Shown here: one piece after another, positions 1 to 7,199 of the stretch
Layout: each line of letters begins with the position of its first letter
Numbering within the stretch: position 1 is the first letter of the stretch
Assembly (NCBI GenBank): GCA_041671525.1
Contig: JBAZBJ010000006.1
Coordinates: 1 to 64,000, forward strand
Direction of reading: 5' to 3'
DNA length: 64,000 nucleotides
Source of the DNA: UBA11098 sp041671525
GTDB lineage: Bacteria; Patescibacteriota; Minisyncoccia; Moranbacterales; UBA2206
Program-made: the position numbers and the translations under genes
Notes under the pieces: generated by a model
The model's database searches: none
The model's input: only the letters and a program-made list of their open reading frames with translations
What the model was told of the DNA's origin: nothing

Positions 1-120
1 ACCAAGATTAAGATGATTAAAAGAGTATCATTTGGATTTAGAAACATTGATAATTATATTGCTAAAGTAACCCTCGCATTCATACCATTTCTGATGTTAA
101 TTCAACACACTATTTGTTAA
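1..120 (+). CDS. C-terminal end of an IS transposase (ISL3-like), cut by the window edge
   Basis: An open frame runs from base 1 to a TAA at 118-120 and gives 39 residues. The stretch around residues 3 to 20 (IKMIKRVSFGFRNIDNY) resembles the conserved C-terminal end of ISL3-family DDE transposases, which typically ends with a K-R-x-x-x-G-[FY]-R-N-[FI]-[DE]-N motif. Most of the gene lies outside the window, so catalytic residues cannot be seen. The bases right after the stop (119-126) read GGCTCTTT on the other strand, which fits an ISL3-type terminal inverted repeat. The family assignment is from memory of the motif, not from a search. Confidence 0.55.
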   Translation, partial: TKIKMIKRVSFGFRNIDNYIAKVTLAFIPFLMLIQHTIC

Positions 121-126
121 AGAGCC
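1..126 (+). mobile_element. Right end of an ISL3-like insertion sequence (partial)
   Basis: This is the transposase tail plus a likely terminal inverted repeat ending at base 126 (GGCTCTTT on the minus strand). If this is the border, a target duplication of about 8 bp should begin at 127. The left end is outside the window. Confidence 0.4.
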
Positions 127-132
127 ATATAA

Positions 133-151
133 GGCGGGACTAAGTCCCGCC
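133..151 (-). terminator. Hairpin at the 3' end of the response regulator gene
   Basis: GGCGGGAC, loop TAA, GTCCCGCC. It overlaps the stop codon of the minus-strand response regulator gene. The T-tract that follows is weak (TTATATGG), so termination may be inefficient. Confidence 0.45.
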
Positions 152-493
152 GAAGTGTTTGCGTATGCATGCCTTGAGAGCCTCATCGCAATGGAGCGTT
201 TTAACGATGTAGCTGTTGGCTTCAGGAAATTCCAGCTCATTGTTGCGATCGCGCCCCGTAAGCATGACAATCACCACGGAAGAACTTCTTTTCCTCATTT
301 CTCGCAGGAGCTCACTGCCATTAATATCAGGAAGCTCGAGGTCGAGAGTCACCATTTGGGGTTTTTCTCGATCAAAGAGTTCCAATGCCTCGCGGCCATT
401 GGCGGCAGAGATGATTTCATGCCCCAAATCTCTCAGCTCCAGGCAAGCAAGCAGTCGGTTACTTTCATCATCATCAACCACCAAAATCTTCAT
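140..493 (-). CDS. Stand-alone response regulator receiver domain protein
   Basis: This 117-residue protein is a single CheY-like receiver domain with no output domain. Visible residues are the acidic pocket (D7, D8, D9), the probable phospho-acceptor Asp51 in the segment LDLELPD, Thr79 and the conserved Lys98. I chose the ATG at 493 because GGAAAGGA lies just upstream at 501-508; the frame stays open further upstream but without receiver-like sequence. Stand-alone receivers act by binding partner proteins. No histidine kinase is encoded nearby, so the signal is unknown. Confidence 0.85.
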   Translation of the reverse strand: MKILVVDDDESNRLLACLELRDLGHEIISAANGREALELFDREKPQMVTLDLELPDINGSELLREMRKRSSSVVIVMLTGRDRNNELEFPEANSYIVKTLHCDEALKACIRKHFGGT

Positions 494-593
494 AAAAAGC
501 TCCTTTCCAAGAGGTGTTTTTAACAGCGGTCGTTGCCGCGTGCTGATAAGTAGTACAATTAACCGGCAAAATGGCTCAAGGAAGAATCTTTTA

Positions 594-1088
594 TTAAAAA
601 CGACGGATTTTTTCCTTGATATGTTTAACAAAATATAAACTTGTCAAATAGAATGTTATTAAAAAGAAAACCAAAATTATTATATTATGAAAGGAAAAAA
701 GATTCCACGACTCACATGGAACGGGATCATGCTTACAGAAATTATTCATTTGCCAATAGCCTTTAGTGAAAATCCAATGAAGTTCTGGGAAAAATTCCTC
801 CAATAAAATTACAAAAATAAATAGGGAAAGATAAAGAGTTGATGAGAAAGGAATAGTGGAATAATCACCACTGTAAGAATTTTTTACTGAAAGATTATAT
901 ATCGAATATTTGACACTCAAAAATATAACACAAACAGCCAAGACATATTTTAGTATTTGAGCCACAATATTAGCTGGAACAAATAGTGGAACTAGTATAA
1001 ACACAAAGAGTATTCCTAGCGAAGCAATGATGCCTACAACTAAAGCATGCAATAATGATGCAGCTAGCGGACTTTTAAAATTTGCCAT
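594..1088 (-). CDS. Small integral membrane protein of unknown function
   Basis: The 164-residue protein has about four hydrophobic segments (roughly residues 12-35, 42-60, 85-100 and 130-155) separated by short polar loops. I do not recognise a family. The loop between the third and fourth segments carries two Cys in NNFCKHDPVPCESW, which could form a disulfide outside the membrane. The C-terminus is basic (KHIKEKIRRF), which suggests a cytoplasmic tail. It lies between the response regulator and the NYN gene on the same strand, but each gene is separated enough to be independent. Confidence 0.6.
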   Translation of the reverse strand: MANFKSPLAASLLHALVVGIIASLGILFVFILVPLFVPANIVAQILKYVLAVCVIFLSVKYSIYNLSVKNSYSGDYSTIPFSSTLYLSLFIFVILLEEFFPELHWIFTKGYWQMNNFCKHDPVPCESWNLFSFHNIIILVFFLITFYLTSLYFVKHIKEKIRRF

Positions 1089-1110
1089 TATTTATATTTT
1101 CTATAATTTT

Positions 1111-1608
1111 TTAGATCAAAAACTTCTTTTTATTTTCGCTAATATTGGTGAATTTATCGGCGGCTTCGATCAGTTTGGCGGAGGCGGACTCGATGAAGGC
1201 GATGATTTCCACGCGGGCGCCGGTGGTGTTTTGAATGTATTCCACCACGGGGATATAATCACCGTCCCCGGCAATCAGCACAATCACGTCCAGACTCTTG
1301 GACATTTTGATGGCATCCACCGCGATACCGACGTCCCAGTCACCTTTCTTGGCGCCGCCGGGAAAGATCTGCAGGTCTTTGGTTTTGACTTCAAAGCCTT
1401 GTTTTTCGAGAGCGGCGAAGAATTTTTCTTCTTGGCCTTCGACCGTCGCGATGCCATAGGCCAACGCGCGGATCAATTTGCGGTCCCCGACGGCTTCTTT
1501 CAAGAGCGCGTCAAAGTTGACTTTCTTTTTATAGAGGACGCGGCCGGAATAGTACATGTTTTGGATGTCGACGAGCACGCCGACGCGTTGTTCTTTGTAG
1601 ATGCTCAT
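1111..1608 (-). CDS. NYN domain protein (LabA/DUF88-type, PIN-like nuclease fold)
   Basis: The 165-residue protein matches NYN-domain proteins, which have a PIN-like metal-dependent nuclease fold. The acidic set expected for the active site is visible: Asp14 (VDIQN), Asp90 and Asp92 (KKGDWDVGIAVDA), Asp98, and Asp115/Asp117 in IAGDGDY. The length fits a single-domain member. Members of this family are thought to act on RNA, but the substrate here is unknown. It is followed on the same strand by the membrane protein at 594-1088 and preceded by rpsO. Confidence 0.85.
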   Translation of the reverse strand: MSIYKEQRVGVLVDIQNMYYSGRVLYKKKVNFDALLKEAVGDRKLIRALAYGIATVEGQEEKFFAALEKQGFEVKTKDLQIFPGGAKKGDWDVGIAVDAIKMSKSLDVIVLIAGDGDYIPVVEYIQNTTGARVEIIAFIESASAKLIEAADKFTNISENKKKFLI

Positions 1609-1627
1609 AATTGTTTATTTTAAAAAT

Positions 1628-1652
1628 AAAAGCAGGTTATTCACCCGCTTTT
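1628..1652 (-). terminator. Rho-independent terminator of rpsO
   Basis: On the minus strand, AAAAGCGGGT, a short loop and ACCTGCTTTT (one mismatch) are followed by ATTTT. It lies 7 nt past the rpsO stop. Confidence 0.7.
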
Positions 1653-1658
1653 AATAAT

Positions 1659-1925
1659 TTACTTGAGTTCGAGTTGTTTGATCAGTTTCTTGTAAGCCTT
1701 CTCATCTTTGCCTTGCAGATAAGTCATCAATTTCTTTCTTTTGGAAACCATCTTGAGCAGGCCGCGGCGGGAATGAAAGTCTTTGGCGTTCTTTTTCAGG
1801 TGAGCGGTCAGTTTCTTGATCTGTTCAGTGAACAGGGCGATTTGGTATTCCGGCGAGCCGGTGTCCTTCTCGTGTCTTTTGACGTCAGAGGTCACCTTGG
1901 TCTTCTGTTTGTTGGTCAGTGCCAT
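1659..1925 (-). CDS. rpsO: 30S ribosomal protein S15
   Basis: The 88-residue product has the usual S15 length. It shows the family landmarks DTGSPEYQIALFTEQI, the HxKxxxKDFHSRRGLLKMVSKRKKLMTYL segment that contacts 16S rRNA, and a C-terminal helix. S15 is a primary 16S rRNA binder that nucleates assembly of the 30S platform. I place the start at the ATG at 1925 because the family begins MALTxxxK; the longer reading to 1967 adds 14 residues unlike S15. A terminator follows directly. It is transcribed away from the divergent helicase gene. Confidence 0.97.
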   Translation of the reverse strand: MALTNKQKTKVTSDVKRHEKDTGSPEYQIALFTEQIKKLTAHLKKNAKDFHSRRGLLKMVSKRKKLMTYLQGKDEKAYKKLIKQLELK

Positions 1926-2017
1926 ACATTTACAGCGAAACAGTCGCTCCGACAAGTCGAGAGCCAATGTTTGCTAATGAATTATTAATATATCCATTGT
2001 AGCACGAGAAAAGGGTT

Positions 2018-2046
2018 TTGTAAAGCTTAATTATTGGAAATATGCT
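2018..2046 (+). promoter_or_regulatory. Promoter of the UvrD/PcrA helicase gene
   Basis: TTGTAA, 17 nt, TATGCT. The expected start of transcription falls about 5 nt before the ATG at 2058, so the mRNA would be nearly leaderless. Confidence 0.5.
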
Positions 2047-2057
2047 AAAATGGGTAA

Positions 2058-4229
2058 ATGGAAGAAATATTGGCAAAACTTAATCCGGCGCAACGAGAAG
2101 CGGTGGAAACCACTGAAGGGCCGGTTTTGATCATTGCCGGGGCGGGTTCGGGGAAGACACGGGCGCTGACGCATCGGATTGCTTACTTGATCAAGGTTAA
2201 AAAGGTCTCCCCACGTAACATTTTGGCGGTGACGTTCACCAACAAGGCGGCCGGCGAGATGAAAGAACGGGTGAAGGAACTACTAATGAATACGAATGAG
2301 GGGCGAATGAGTGCGAATGAGATTAAATTTTATGACTTACCTCTGATGGGGACGTTTCATTCCGTATGTGTGCGGATTTTGCGGCGGGAGATCGAGAAAG
2401 TTGGTTATAAAAAAACCTTCAACATTTTTGACAGTCAAGACCAGTTGGCGCTTATGAAGAAAGTGATGAAGGAAATGGAGATCGATATCAATCAGTTCAA
2501 GCCGCAAGCGATGCTGGGCGCGATTTCCAAGGCCAAGAATGAATTGGTCAGCGCGGAAGGCTTTGCGGCGGCGATCGGCAGTTATTATGAAGAGATGGTT
2601 TCAAAAATATATCTGGCCTATCAAAAAAGATTGAAAGAGCAAGACGCGTTGGACTTTGATGACATCATCATGCTGATGGTCAACATTTTTCAAAAATTTC
2701 CGGCGACATTGGAGCAATACCAAAACATGTTCCGCTACATCATGGTGGATGAATACCAAGACACCAATCAGGCGCAATACACGCTGGTCAGCATGCTGGC
2801 GCAACGATACCAAAACATCTGTGTGGTGGGTGACGACTGGCAAGGTATCTATTCCTGGCGCGGTGCCAACATCCAAAACATTTTGGATTTTGAAAAAGAT
2901 TATCCACAAGCCAAAATCATCAAGCTGGAACAGAATTATCGCTCCACCCAAAACATCTTGGACGCGGCCTATGGCGTGATTTCCAAAAATACCAACCGCA
3001 AAGATAAAAAAATCTGGACGGAAAACAAAGGCGGACACTTGCTGACTTCTTTTGAAGCGTACAACGAAAGAGAGGAAGCGGAGTTTATTATTTCGGAAAT
3101 AGGAACATATAAATTGGAACATGATCTGCCACTTTCCGACTTTGTGATTCTCTATCGCACTAACGCGCAATCCCGCATCATTGAAGAAGCGATGCTCCGC
3201 AATTCCATGCCGTATCGCATCATTGGCGGTCTGAAGTTTTATCAAAGAAAGGAAGTCAAAGACGTCATCGCGTATCTGCGGCTGGTGCAAAACTTCAATG
3301 ATGAGATTTCACTGGGACGCGTGATCAATGAGCCTAAACGTGGCATTGGGGAAGCCAGCCTAGGCAAATGGATCATGTCTTGCCGCATCAAGAATGTGGA
3401 TTTGATTAACGGTGGTCTGAAAATAAATGAGGCAACAAAATTAAATGCGACCAAAATTGATGGTATTCGGAAATTTTGTGAATTTATCCTGCGTGCCAAG
3501 GAAAAAATCAAAAAAGTGAAATTGACCGAGCTGATGGAATTTGTCTCCAAGGACAGCGGTTATGAAAAATATTTATTAGATGGAACCGATGAAGGTGAGA
3601 TGCGTTTTGAAAATGTGAAAGAACTTTTGACGGTGGCGCAAAAGTATGATGAATATGAAGGCGAAGAGGGCTTGAATCTGTTTTTGGAAGAAGTGGCCTT
3701 GATCGCGGACACGGACAACATTGATCAGGCCAAAGAAGCGGTGCATATGATGACGCTCCACAGCGCCAAGGGCTTGGAATTCAAAGTGGTTTTCATCGCC
3801 GGACTGGAAGAAGGCATCCTGCCGCATTCCCGCAGCATCATGAGTGCGCACGAGATGGAAGAAGAGCGGCGCCTCATGTATGTCGGTATCACGCGCGCCA
3901 AAGAAAAAGTGTATTTATTGTTCACCGCTGAACGCAATATTTTCGGCTCCACCCAGGTCAACGCGCCATCGAGATTTCTGGATGATATCCCAACGGAATT
4001 ATTAGAAGCACGAGATAAGCAGCCGGAAAAAGTGTATGAAATTAAAAAACCACAAACTACAAACCACAAACTACCAACGTCTAACTTTAAAGGCGGCGAG
4101 AGAGTGCACCATGATGTTTTCGGTGATGGCTTGATCATTGCGTCGCAGGGTGATGTGCTAACAATCGCTTTTTCCAAAGCCGGTCTCAAAAAACTTTCTG
4201 CTTCGATCGCGCCACTTACGAAAATATAA
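2058..4229 (+). CDS. pcrA: UvrD/PcrA-type superfamily 1 DNA helicase
   Basis: The 723-residue protein carries the SF1A helicase motifs: Walker A AGAGSGKT (27-34), FTNKAAGEM, the DEYQDTN Walker B motif near residue 231, the GDDWQGIYSWRGA motif, LEQNYRST, and LHSAKGLEFKVVFIAGLEEG near the C-terminus. A short C-terminal domain (GGERVHHDVFGDGLI) matches the PcrA/UvrD tail. These 3'-5' helicases work in nucleotide excision repair, mismatch repair and clearing of stalled complexes. Two in-frame low-complexity insertions are visible: near residues 76-89 (MNTNEGRMSANEIK) and near 662-675 (PQTTNHKLPTSN). Both resemble short tandem words found in nearby intergenic DNA. Confidence 0.95.
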   Translation: MEEILAKLNPAQREAVETTEGPVLIIAGAGSGKTRALTHRIAYLIKVKKVSPRNILAVTFTNKAAGEMKERVKELLMNTNEGRMSANEIKFYDLPLMGTFHSVCVRILRREIEKVGYKKTFNIFDSQDQLALMKKVMKEMEIDINQFKPQAMLGAISKAKNELVSAEGFAAAIGSYYEEMVSKIYLAYQKRLKEQDALDFDDIIMLMVNIFQKFPATLEQYQNMFRYIMVDEYQDTNQAQYTLVSMLAQRYQNICVVGDDWQGIYSWRGANIQNILDFEKDYPQAKIIKLEQNYRSTQNILDAAYGVISKNTNRKDKKIWTENKGGHLLTSFEAYNEREEAEFIISEIGTYKLEHDLPLSDFVILYRTNAQSRIIEEAMLRNSMPYRIIGGLKFYQRKEVKDVIAYLRLVQNFNDEISLGRVINEPKRGIGEASLGKWIMSCRIKNVDLINGGLKINEATKLNATKIDGIRKFCEFILRAKEKIKKVKLTELMEFVSKDSGYEKYLLDGTDEGEMRFENVKELLTVAQKYDEYEGEEGLNLFLEEVALIADTDNIDQAKEAVHMMTLHSAKGLEFKVVFIAGLEEGILPHSRSIMSAHEMEEERRLMYVGITRAKEKVYLLFTAERNIFGSTQVNAPSRFLDDIPTELLEARDKQPEKVYEIKKPQTTNHKLPTSNFKGGERVHHDVFGDGLIIASQGDVLTIAFSKAGLKKLSASIAPLTKI
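4045..4082. repeat. In-frame low-complexity repeat in the helicase gene
   Basis: Tandem words of the type CCACAAACTACAAA sit inside the coding frame. The same kind of word, in the other orientation, occurs at 15160-15195 upstream of rpsA. Confidence 0.5.
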
Positions 4230-4234
4230 GTTTA

Positions 4235-4390
4235 GCGGGATTCAAAAAGCTTGGCTTTGAGGAGGAGTCCGCCGCGGACGACGGGGAAAAGCCGAGCTTT
4301 AAGTGAGTGGCCAGCGGGTATCCGACGGGTTTCCTAAAGCTAAGCTTTTCGCTAATTCGAAAGGCTCCTCTCTAAAGCTGAGCTTTAGGA
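4235..4390 (+). repeat. R1 repeat, copy A (about 150 bp, two hairpins)
   Basis: It starts GCGGGATTCAAAAAGCTTGG and ends AAAGCTGAGCTTTAGGA. The first half folds with AAAGCTTGGCTTT against AAAGCCGAGCTTT, with GTCCGCCGCGGAC in the loop. The second half folds with CCTAAAGCTAAGCTTT against AAAGCTGAGCTTTAGG. It lies between two convergent genes. Other copies are at 31685, 33266 and 34232, with small ones at 38996 and 60495. Confidence 0.9.
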
Positions 4391-4400
4391 CAACCAACAA

Positions 4401-4430
4401 AAAAGCTCGGCATTAACGCCGAGCTTTTTA
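4401..4430. terminator. Bidirectional terminator between the helicase and LysM-CHAP genes
   Basis: AAAAGCTCGGC, loop ATTAAC, GCCGAGCTTTTT. There are T-tracts on both strands, which fits convergent genes. Confidence 0.85.
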
Positions 4431-4441
4431 TATGCAGGAAG

Positions 4442-5593
4442 TTAGTTAATAAAGCCTTTGATAACACGACTACGGGCATCCAGAGTTCGGTATGATTTTT
4501 TTGCAAACCCTGCATAATTCATTTCGGAGACGGTGATTTGATTGCCGGAAACTTTTTCGACGATGGCCACGTGACCCCACCAGGATTCCGAAGAAACCAT
4601 AATGGATCCGACCCGCGGTGTTTTGCTGGTCGCATAACCCATGGCCTTGGCGTGATAGAGCCAGGTACCGGCGTTGCCTCCCCACGGCACATATTTTTTC
4701 TGCGCCACGTACCAAGTGCAGTAACCATATGGGAATTTGTGTCCACCTGAACCGTTAGAAATCGATTTGCCAGGCGTCTGGAAGGACTCATATGGACGCG
4801 TGGCGATAGCTGAACCGCTGGTGTTCGGAGTTGCTGGTGTGACAGCCGGTCGTGGCACCTCTTTTTCTCCGCCCGGAATCATAATCTCGTCACCTTGTTT
4901 CATATCGCCATTGGCCGGCAGATCATTGAAGGCAATAATTTTATTTTTGTCAGCCTTGTATTCCTTTGCGATCGAATCGATGTCGTCACCTTTTTTAACA
5001 GTATAGGAAAGGCCGGCCACCGGCAAAATGAAGATTTTGTCGCCCGGCATAATATCGTCAACGTTATCAATTTCATTGGCCCACAGGATGGTATTGATCG
5101 TGATGTGATTTTTGGCCGCGATACCACCAACCGTGTCGCCGGATTGGACTTCATAGATTTTGACACCACCATCTTCCTCCGGATCCTTGCGCACCGGACC
5201 GGTGCCGGAAACCAGCGCCTGACCTTGCAGGAGCAGGGTTTGATTTTGAGAATCGTCCTTGGCGGTTGGATCCGGGTTGGTGCTGGCTTGCGCCAGTTGC
5301 ACCAGGGCCAGATCGGCTTTCTTGGTGGTCAAAAGCGACATCTTGTTGGCCAAGGGATTTTCGTAGTTGTCTGAATTTCCAAAATAGCCGAACAAAAAAC
5401 CACCAGACTCTTTGCCGGCAGCCAGATTGGTGGCGGAAACTAAAATAGCGCTGGAGATAACTACAATCAAGGCTGAATAATGGCGAAAAAGGTGAAGAGC
5501 CTTAACGGTGCGCCGTTCTTTGATGAAGCGAATAAGATTCTTTTGTTGAATATGAGCCTGACCTAGAAGGTCATGGAGGTTTGCACGTCCCAA
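4442..5593 (-). CDS. LysM-CHAP cell-wall hydrolase, membrane anchored
   Basis: A membrane segment near residues 40-60 is followed by a low-complexity linker, two LysM peptidoglycan-binding repeats (YEVQSGDTVGGIAAKN near 145 and YTVKKGDDIDSIAKEY near 195), and a C-terminal CHAP amidase/endopeptidase domain. The probable catalytic Cys is in YGYCTWYVA (about residue 290) and the His in WGHVAIVE (about 340). CHAP enzymes cleave peptidoglycan peptides, probably during growth or division. The start is uncertain. The TTG at 5593 has no ribosome site, while the open frame continues upstream to 5671. An ATT at 5627-5629 lies 9 nt after AAGAAGG and may be the real start, adding 12 residues that fit the basic N-terminus. 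Confidence 0.88.
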   Translation of the reverse strand: MGRANLHDLLGQAHIQQKNLIRFIKERRTVKALHLFRHYSALIVVISSAILVSATNLAAGKESGGFLFGYFGNSDNYENPLANKMSLLTTKKADLALVQLAQASTNPDPTAKDDSQNQTLLLQGQALVSGTGPVRKDPEEDGGVKIYEVQSGDTVGGIAAKNHITINTILWANEIDNVDDIMPGDKIFILPVAGLSYTVKKGDDIDSIAKEYKADKNKIIAFNDLPANGDMKQGDEIMIPGGEKEVPRPAVTPATPNTSGSAIATRPYESFQTPGKSISNGSGGHKFPYGYCTWYVAQKKYVPWGGNAGTWLYHAKAMGYATSKTPRVGSIMVSSESWWGHVAIVEKVSGNQITVSEMNYAGFAKKSYRTLDARSRVIKGFIN

Positions 5594-5629
5594 TAAACTT
5601 TTTCTGATGATATCGATGAGCTTACTAAT

Positions 5630-5735
5630 GGTGGTAACCCTTCTTATTAGTTTGCGCTTAAGTGAGTTCCTTCATCCAACGCCAGTGGGGCGCTGAGCTT
5701 GGGGGCACATCGGCGGCAAACTCTAATTTTTATCA
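5630..5735 (-). promoter_or_regulatory. Structured 5' leader of the LysM-CHAP gene
   Basis: On the minus strand, a closing stem AGTTTGC (5716-5722) pairs with GCAAACT (5649-5655). Inside is a hairpin in which CCAA and GCGCC pair with GGCGT and TGG. The Shine-Dalgarno-like AAGAAGG follows the closing stem directly. LysM and CHAP genes in other bacteria are often under c-di-AMP riboswitches, but I cannot match this sequence to that consensus, so the ligand is unknown. Confidence 0.4.
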
Positions 5736-5741
5736 ATTACA

Positions 5742-5770
5742 ATCGTAGCAGCCAGAAGAGGCCTAGTCAA
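5742..5770 (-). promoter_or_regulatory. Promoter of the LysM-CHAP gene
   Basis: On the minus strand: TTGACT, 17 nt, TACGAT. Transcription would start near 5735, leaving a leader of more than 100 nt. Confidence 0.65.
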
Positions 5771-5868
5771 GGGAGTTATCAACAGGCCAAATAGGCTTTG
5801 CTTGAGCCCTGAACAAGGATAGTTGTTTAATAATGGCTTAAATAAGGCAATATTTGTGGATATTATTT

Positions 5869-5915
5869 GGACATTTGATGTCCCTGGTCGTTTTTCGCAT
5901 TGGACATCAAATGTC
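5869..5915. repeat. Pair of inverted palindromes between divergent genes
   Basis: GGACATTTGATGTCC (5869-5883) and GGACATCAAATGTC (5902-5915). Each is palindromic and the second is the reverse complement of the first. They sit just upstream of the -35 box of the recombinase gene, so an operator role is possible. Confidence 0.5.
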
Positions 5916-5944
5916 TTTACAGGCTTAGCGCATAAAGATAGAAT
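5916..5944 (+). promoter_or_regulatory. Promoter of the Xer-type recombinase gene
   Basis: TTTACA, 17 nt, TAGAAT, with a leader of about 17 nt. Confidence 0.55.
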
Positions 5945-5967
5945 AGAAGTGTCGTACAATCAAGGAT

Positions 5968-6921
5968 ATGGATATACGCGAACTGAAAAATCAATTTCTG
6001 GAGCATTTGGAGATCGAAATGGGGCGCTCGCAGAAGACTATTGTGAATTATAACCATTACCTGGAGCGGTTTTTGGAGTGGAGCAAGGTTTCTGATCCCA
6101 AGGACATTAATGCTGACATGATTCGCAGCTATCGTGTCTGGCTGAACCGCTATGAGGATGAGCACGGCAAGACTCTCAAGAAGATCACCCAGAATTATTT
6201 CATTATTGCTCTGCGCAGCTTTTTGAAGTATCTGGCCAAGAAGGATATTGAGACTTTGCCAGCTGAGAAGGTTGAGGTGGGCAAAAGTGTCCGCAAAGAA
6301 GTGGAATTTTTGGAAGCGGAAGAGGTGGAGCGGATTTTGGCGGCGGCTAACGGCGTGGATTTCAAGGGTCTGCGCGATCGGGCGATGCTGGAATTGTTGT
6401 TTTCCTCCGGGTTGCGCGTCTCCGAACTCACCAGCATCAATCGCGACCGACTGGATTTGAAAAAACAAGAATTTGCCATTCGGGGGAAAGGCGAAAAGTT
6501 GCGCGTAGTCTTTGTCTCCGACACGGCCAAGAAAGCCTTGGAAAAATATCTGGATAAGCGAACGGACATTGATCCGGCGGTGTTCGTGCGTGATAGCAAA
6601 GCCTTGGAAAAATTTCAGTCAAAGAAGGAAGATGGTAAGAAAGAAAATAAAAATAGTAGTTTGCGCCTAACGCCGCGGAGCGTGCAGCGGATGGTGAAAC
6701 ATTACGCGGCAAAGGCGGGCATCATCAAAGAAGTGCACCCGCACACCCTGCGCCATTCTTTCGCCACGGATTTGTTGATCAACGGCGCGGATATTCGCAG
6801 TGTGCAAGAAATGCTGGGCCACTCTTCAATCACCACCACACAAATGTACACCCACATCACCAATCAACAGCTCCGCGAAGTGCATAAAGCGTTTCATGCT
6901 CGGCGCAGGCGGAAAGCATAA
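5968..6921 (+). CDS. Tyrosine recombinase, XerC/XerD type
   Basis: The 317-residue protein has an N-terminal SAM-like core-binding domain (about residues 1-90) and a C-terminal catalytic domain. The conserved Arg is in SSGLRVSEL (about 149), then HPHTLRHSFAT (about 255-264), LGHSSITTTQMYTHIT with the second His and the nucleophile Tyr (about 294). Length and motif order fit the chromosome dimer resolution enzymes XerC/XerD, although phage-type integrases look similar. An acidic/basic insert near residues 211-230 (KFQSKKEDGKKENKNSS) is longer than usual. No phage genes are nearby and only one such gene is visible, so I infer a single-recombinase housekeeping system. Confidence 0.9.
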   Translation: MDIRELKNQFLEHLEIEMGRSQKTIVNYNHYLERFLEWSKVSDPKDINADMIRSYRVWLNRYEDEHGKTLKKITQNYFIIALRSFLKYLAKKDIETLPAEKVEVGKSVRKEVEFLEAEEVERILAAANGVDFKGLRDRAMLELLFSSGLRVSELTSINRDRLDLKKQEFAIRGKGEKLRVVFVSDTAKKALEKYLDKRTDIDPAVFVRDSKALEKFQSKKEDGKKENKNSSLRLTPRSVQRMVKHYAAKAGIIKEVHPHTLRHSFATDLLINGADIRSVQEMLGHSSITTTQMYTHITNQQLREVHKAFHARRRRKA

Positions 6922-6950
6922 AATCGAGGTTTCACCTCGATTTTATTTTT
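6920..6950 (+). terminator. Terminator of the recombinase gene
   Basis: AAAATCGAGG, loop TTTCA, CCTCGATTTT, then ATTTTT. The stem word GAGGTTTCACCTC recurs inside the ApbE gene at 58897-58942. Confidence 0.85.
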
Positions 6951-6994
6951 TGTTTACATTGAGCAAATTCGCCAAAGGTAAATGAGTCGAAATG
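6951..6994. repeat. tRNA-flanking repeat (R10), copy 1
   Basis: TGTTTACATTGAGC to GAGTCGAAATG. This diverged copy directly follows the 3' end of tRNA-Met in the tRNA's orientation. Better copies lie at 7081-7125 and 29791-29835. Confidence 0.5.
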
Positions 6995-7067
6995 TGGGCC
7001 CGGCAAGATTCGAACTTGCGACCAAGCGATTATGAGTCGCGCGCTACTACCACTGAGCTACGGGCCC
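6995..7067 (-). tRNA. tRNA-Met(CAT)
   Basis: The cloverleaf has acceptor GGGCCCG/CGGGCCC, anticodon loop CTCATAA and T-arm GCAAG-TTCGAAT-CTTGC. CCA is not encoded. The acceptor stem is fully paired, so it is the elongator (or a lysidine-modified Ile tRNA) and not the initiator. Confidence 0.9.
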
Positions 7068-7080
7068 GGATTCTTTTTTG

Positions 7081-7125
7081 TGTTTACACTGAGCGAGCTT
7101 TCATATATGAAAGCGAGTCGAAGTG
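7081..7125. repeat. tRNA-flanking repeat (R10), copy 2
   Basis: TGTTTACACTGAGCGAGC, then TTTCATATATGAAA, then GCGAGTCGAAGTG. It has an internal palindrome and lies between tRNA-Met and tRNA-Val. Confidence 0.6.
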
Positions 7126-7199
7126 TGGGTCTGTGCAGAATCGAACTGCATACCTCATCGATGTCAACGATGCGCTCTAACCAAGTGAGCTACAGACCC
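7126..7199 (-). tRNA. tRNA-Val(GAC)
   Basis: Acceptor GGGTCTG/CAGACCC, anticodon stem-loop CATCG-TTGACAT-CGATG, T-arm TGCAG-TTCGATT-CTGCA. CCA is not encoded. Its first base directly follows the stop codon of the gene at 7200-7889 on the same strand. Confidence 0.95.

Noticed and set aside
5630..5735. c-di-AMP (ydaO-type) riboswitch
   Set aside because: The gene class fits, but I could not align the leader with the known consensus. Only an unnamed structured leader is claimed.
5968..6921. Prophage or integron integrase
   Set aside because: No phage genes, attachment repeats or cassette array are near. Housekeeping XerC/XerD is simpler.
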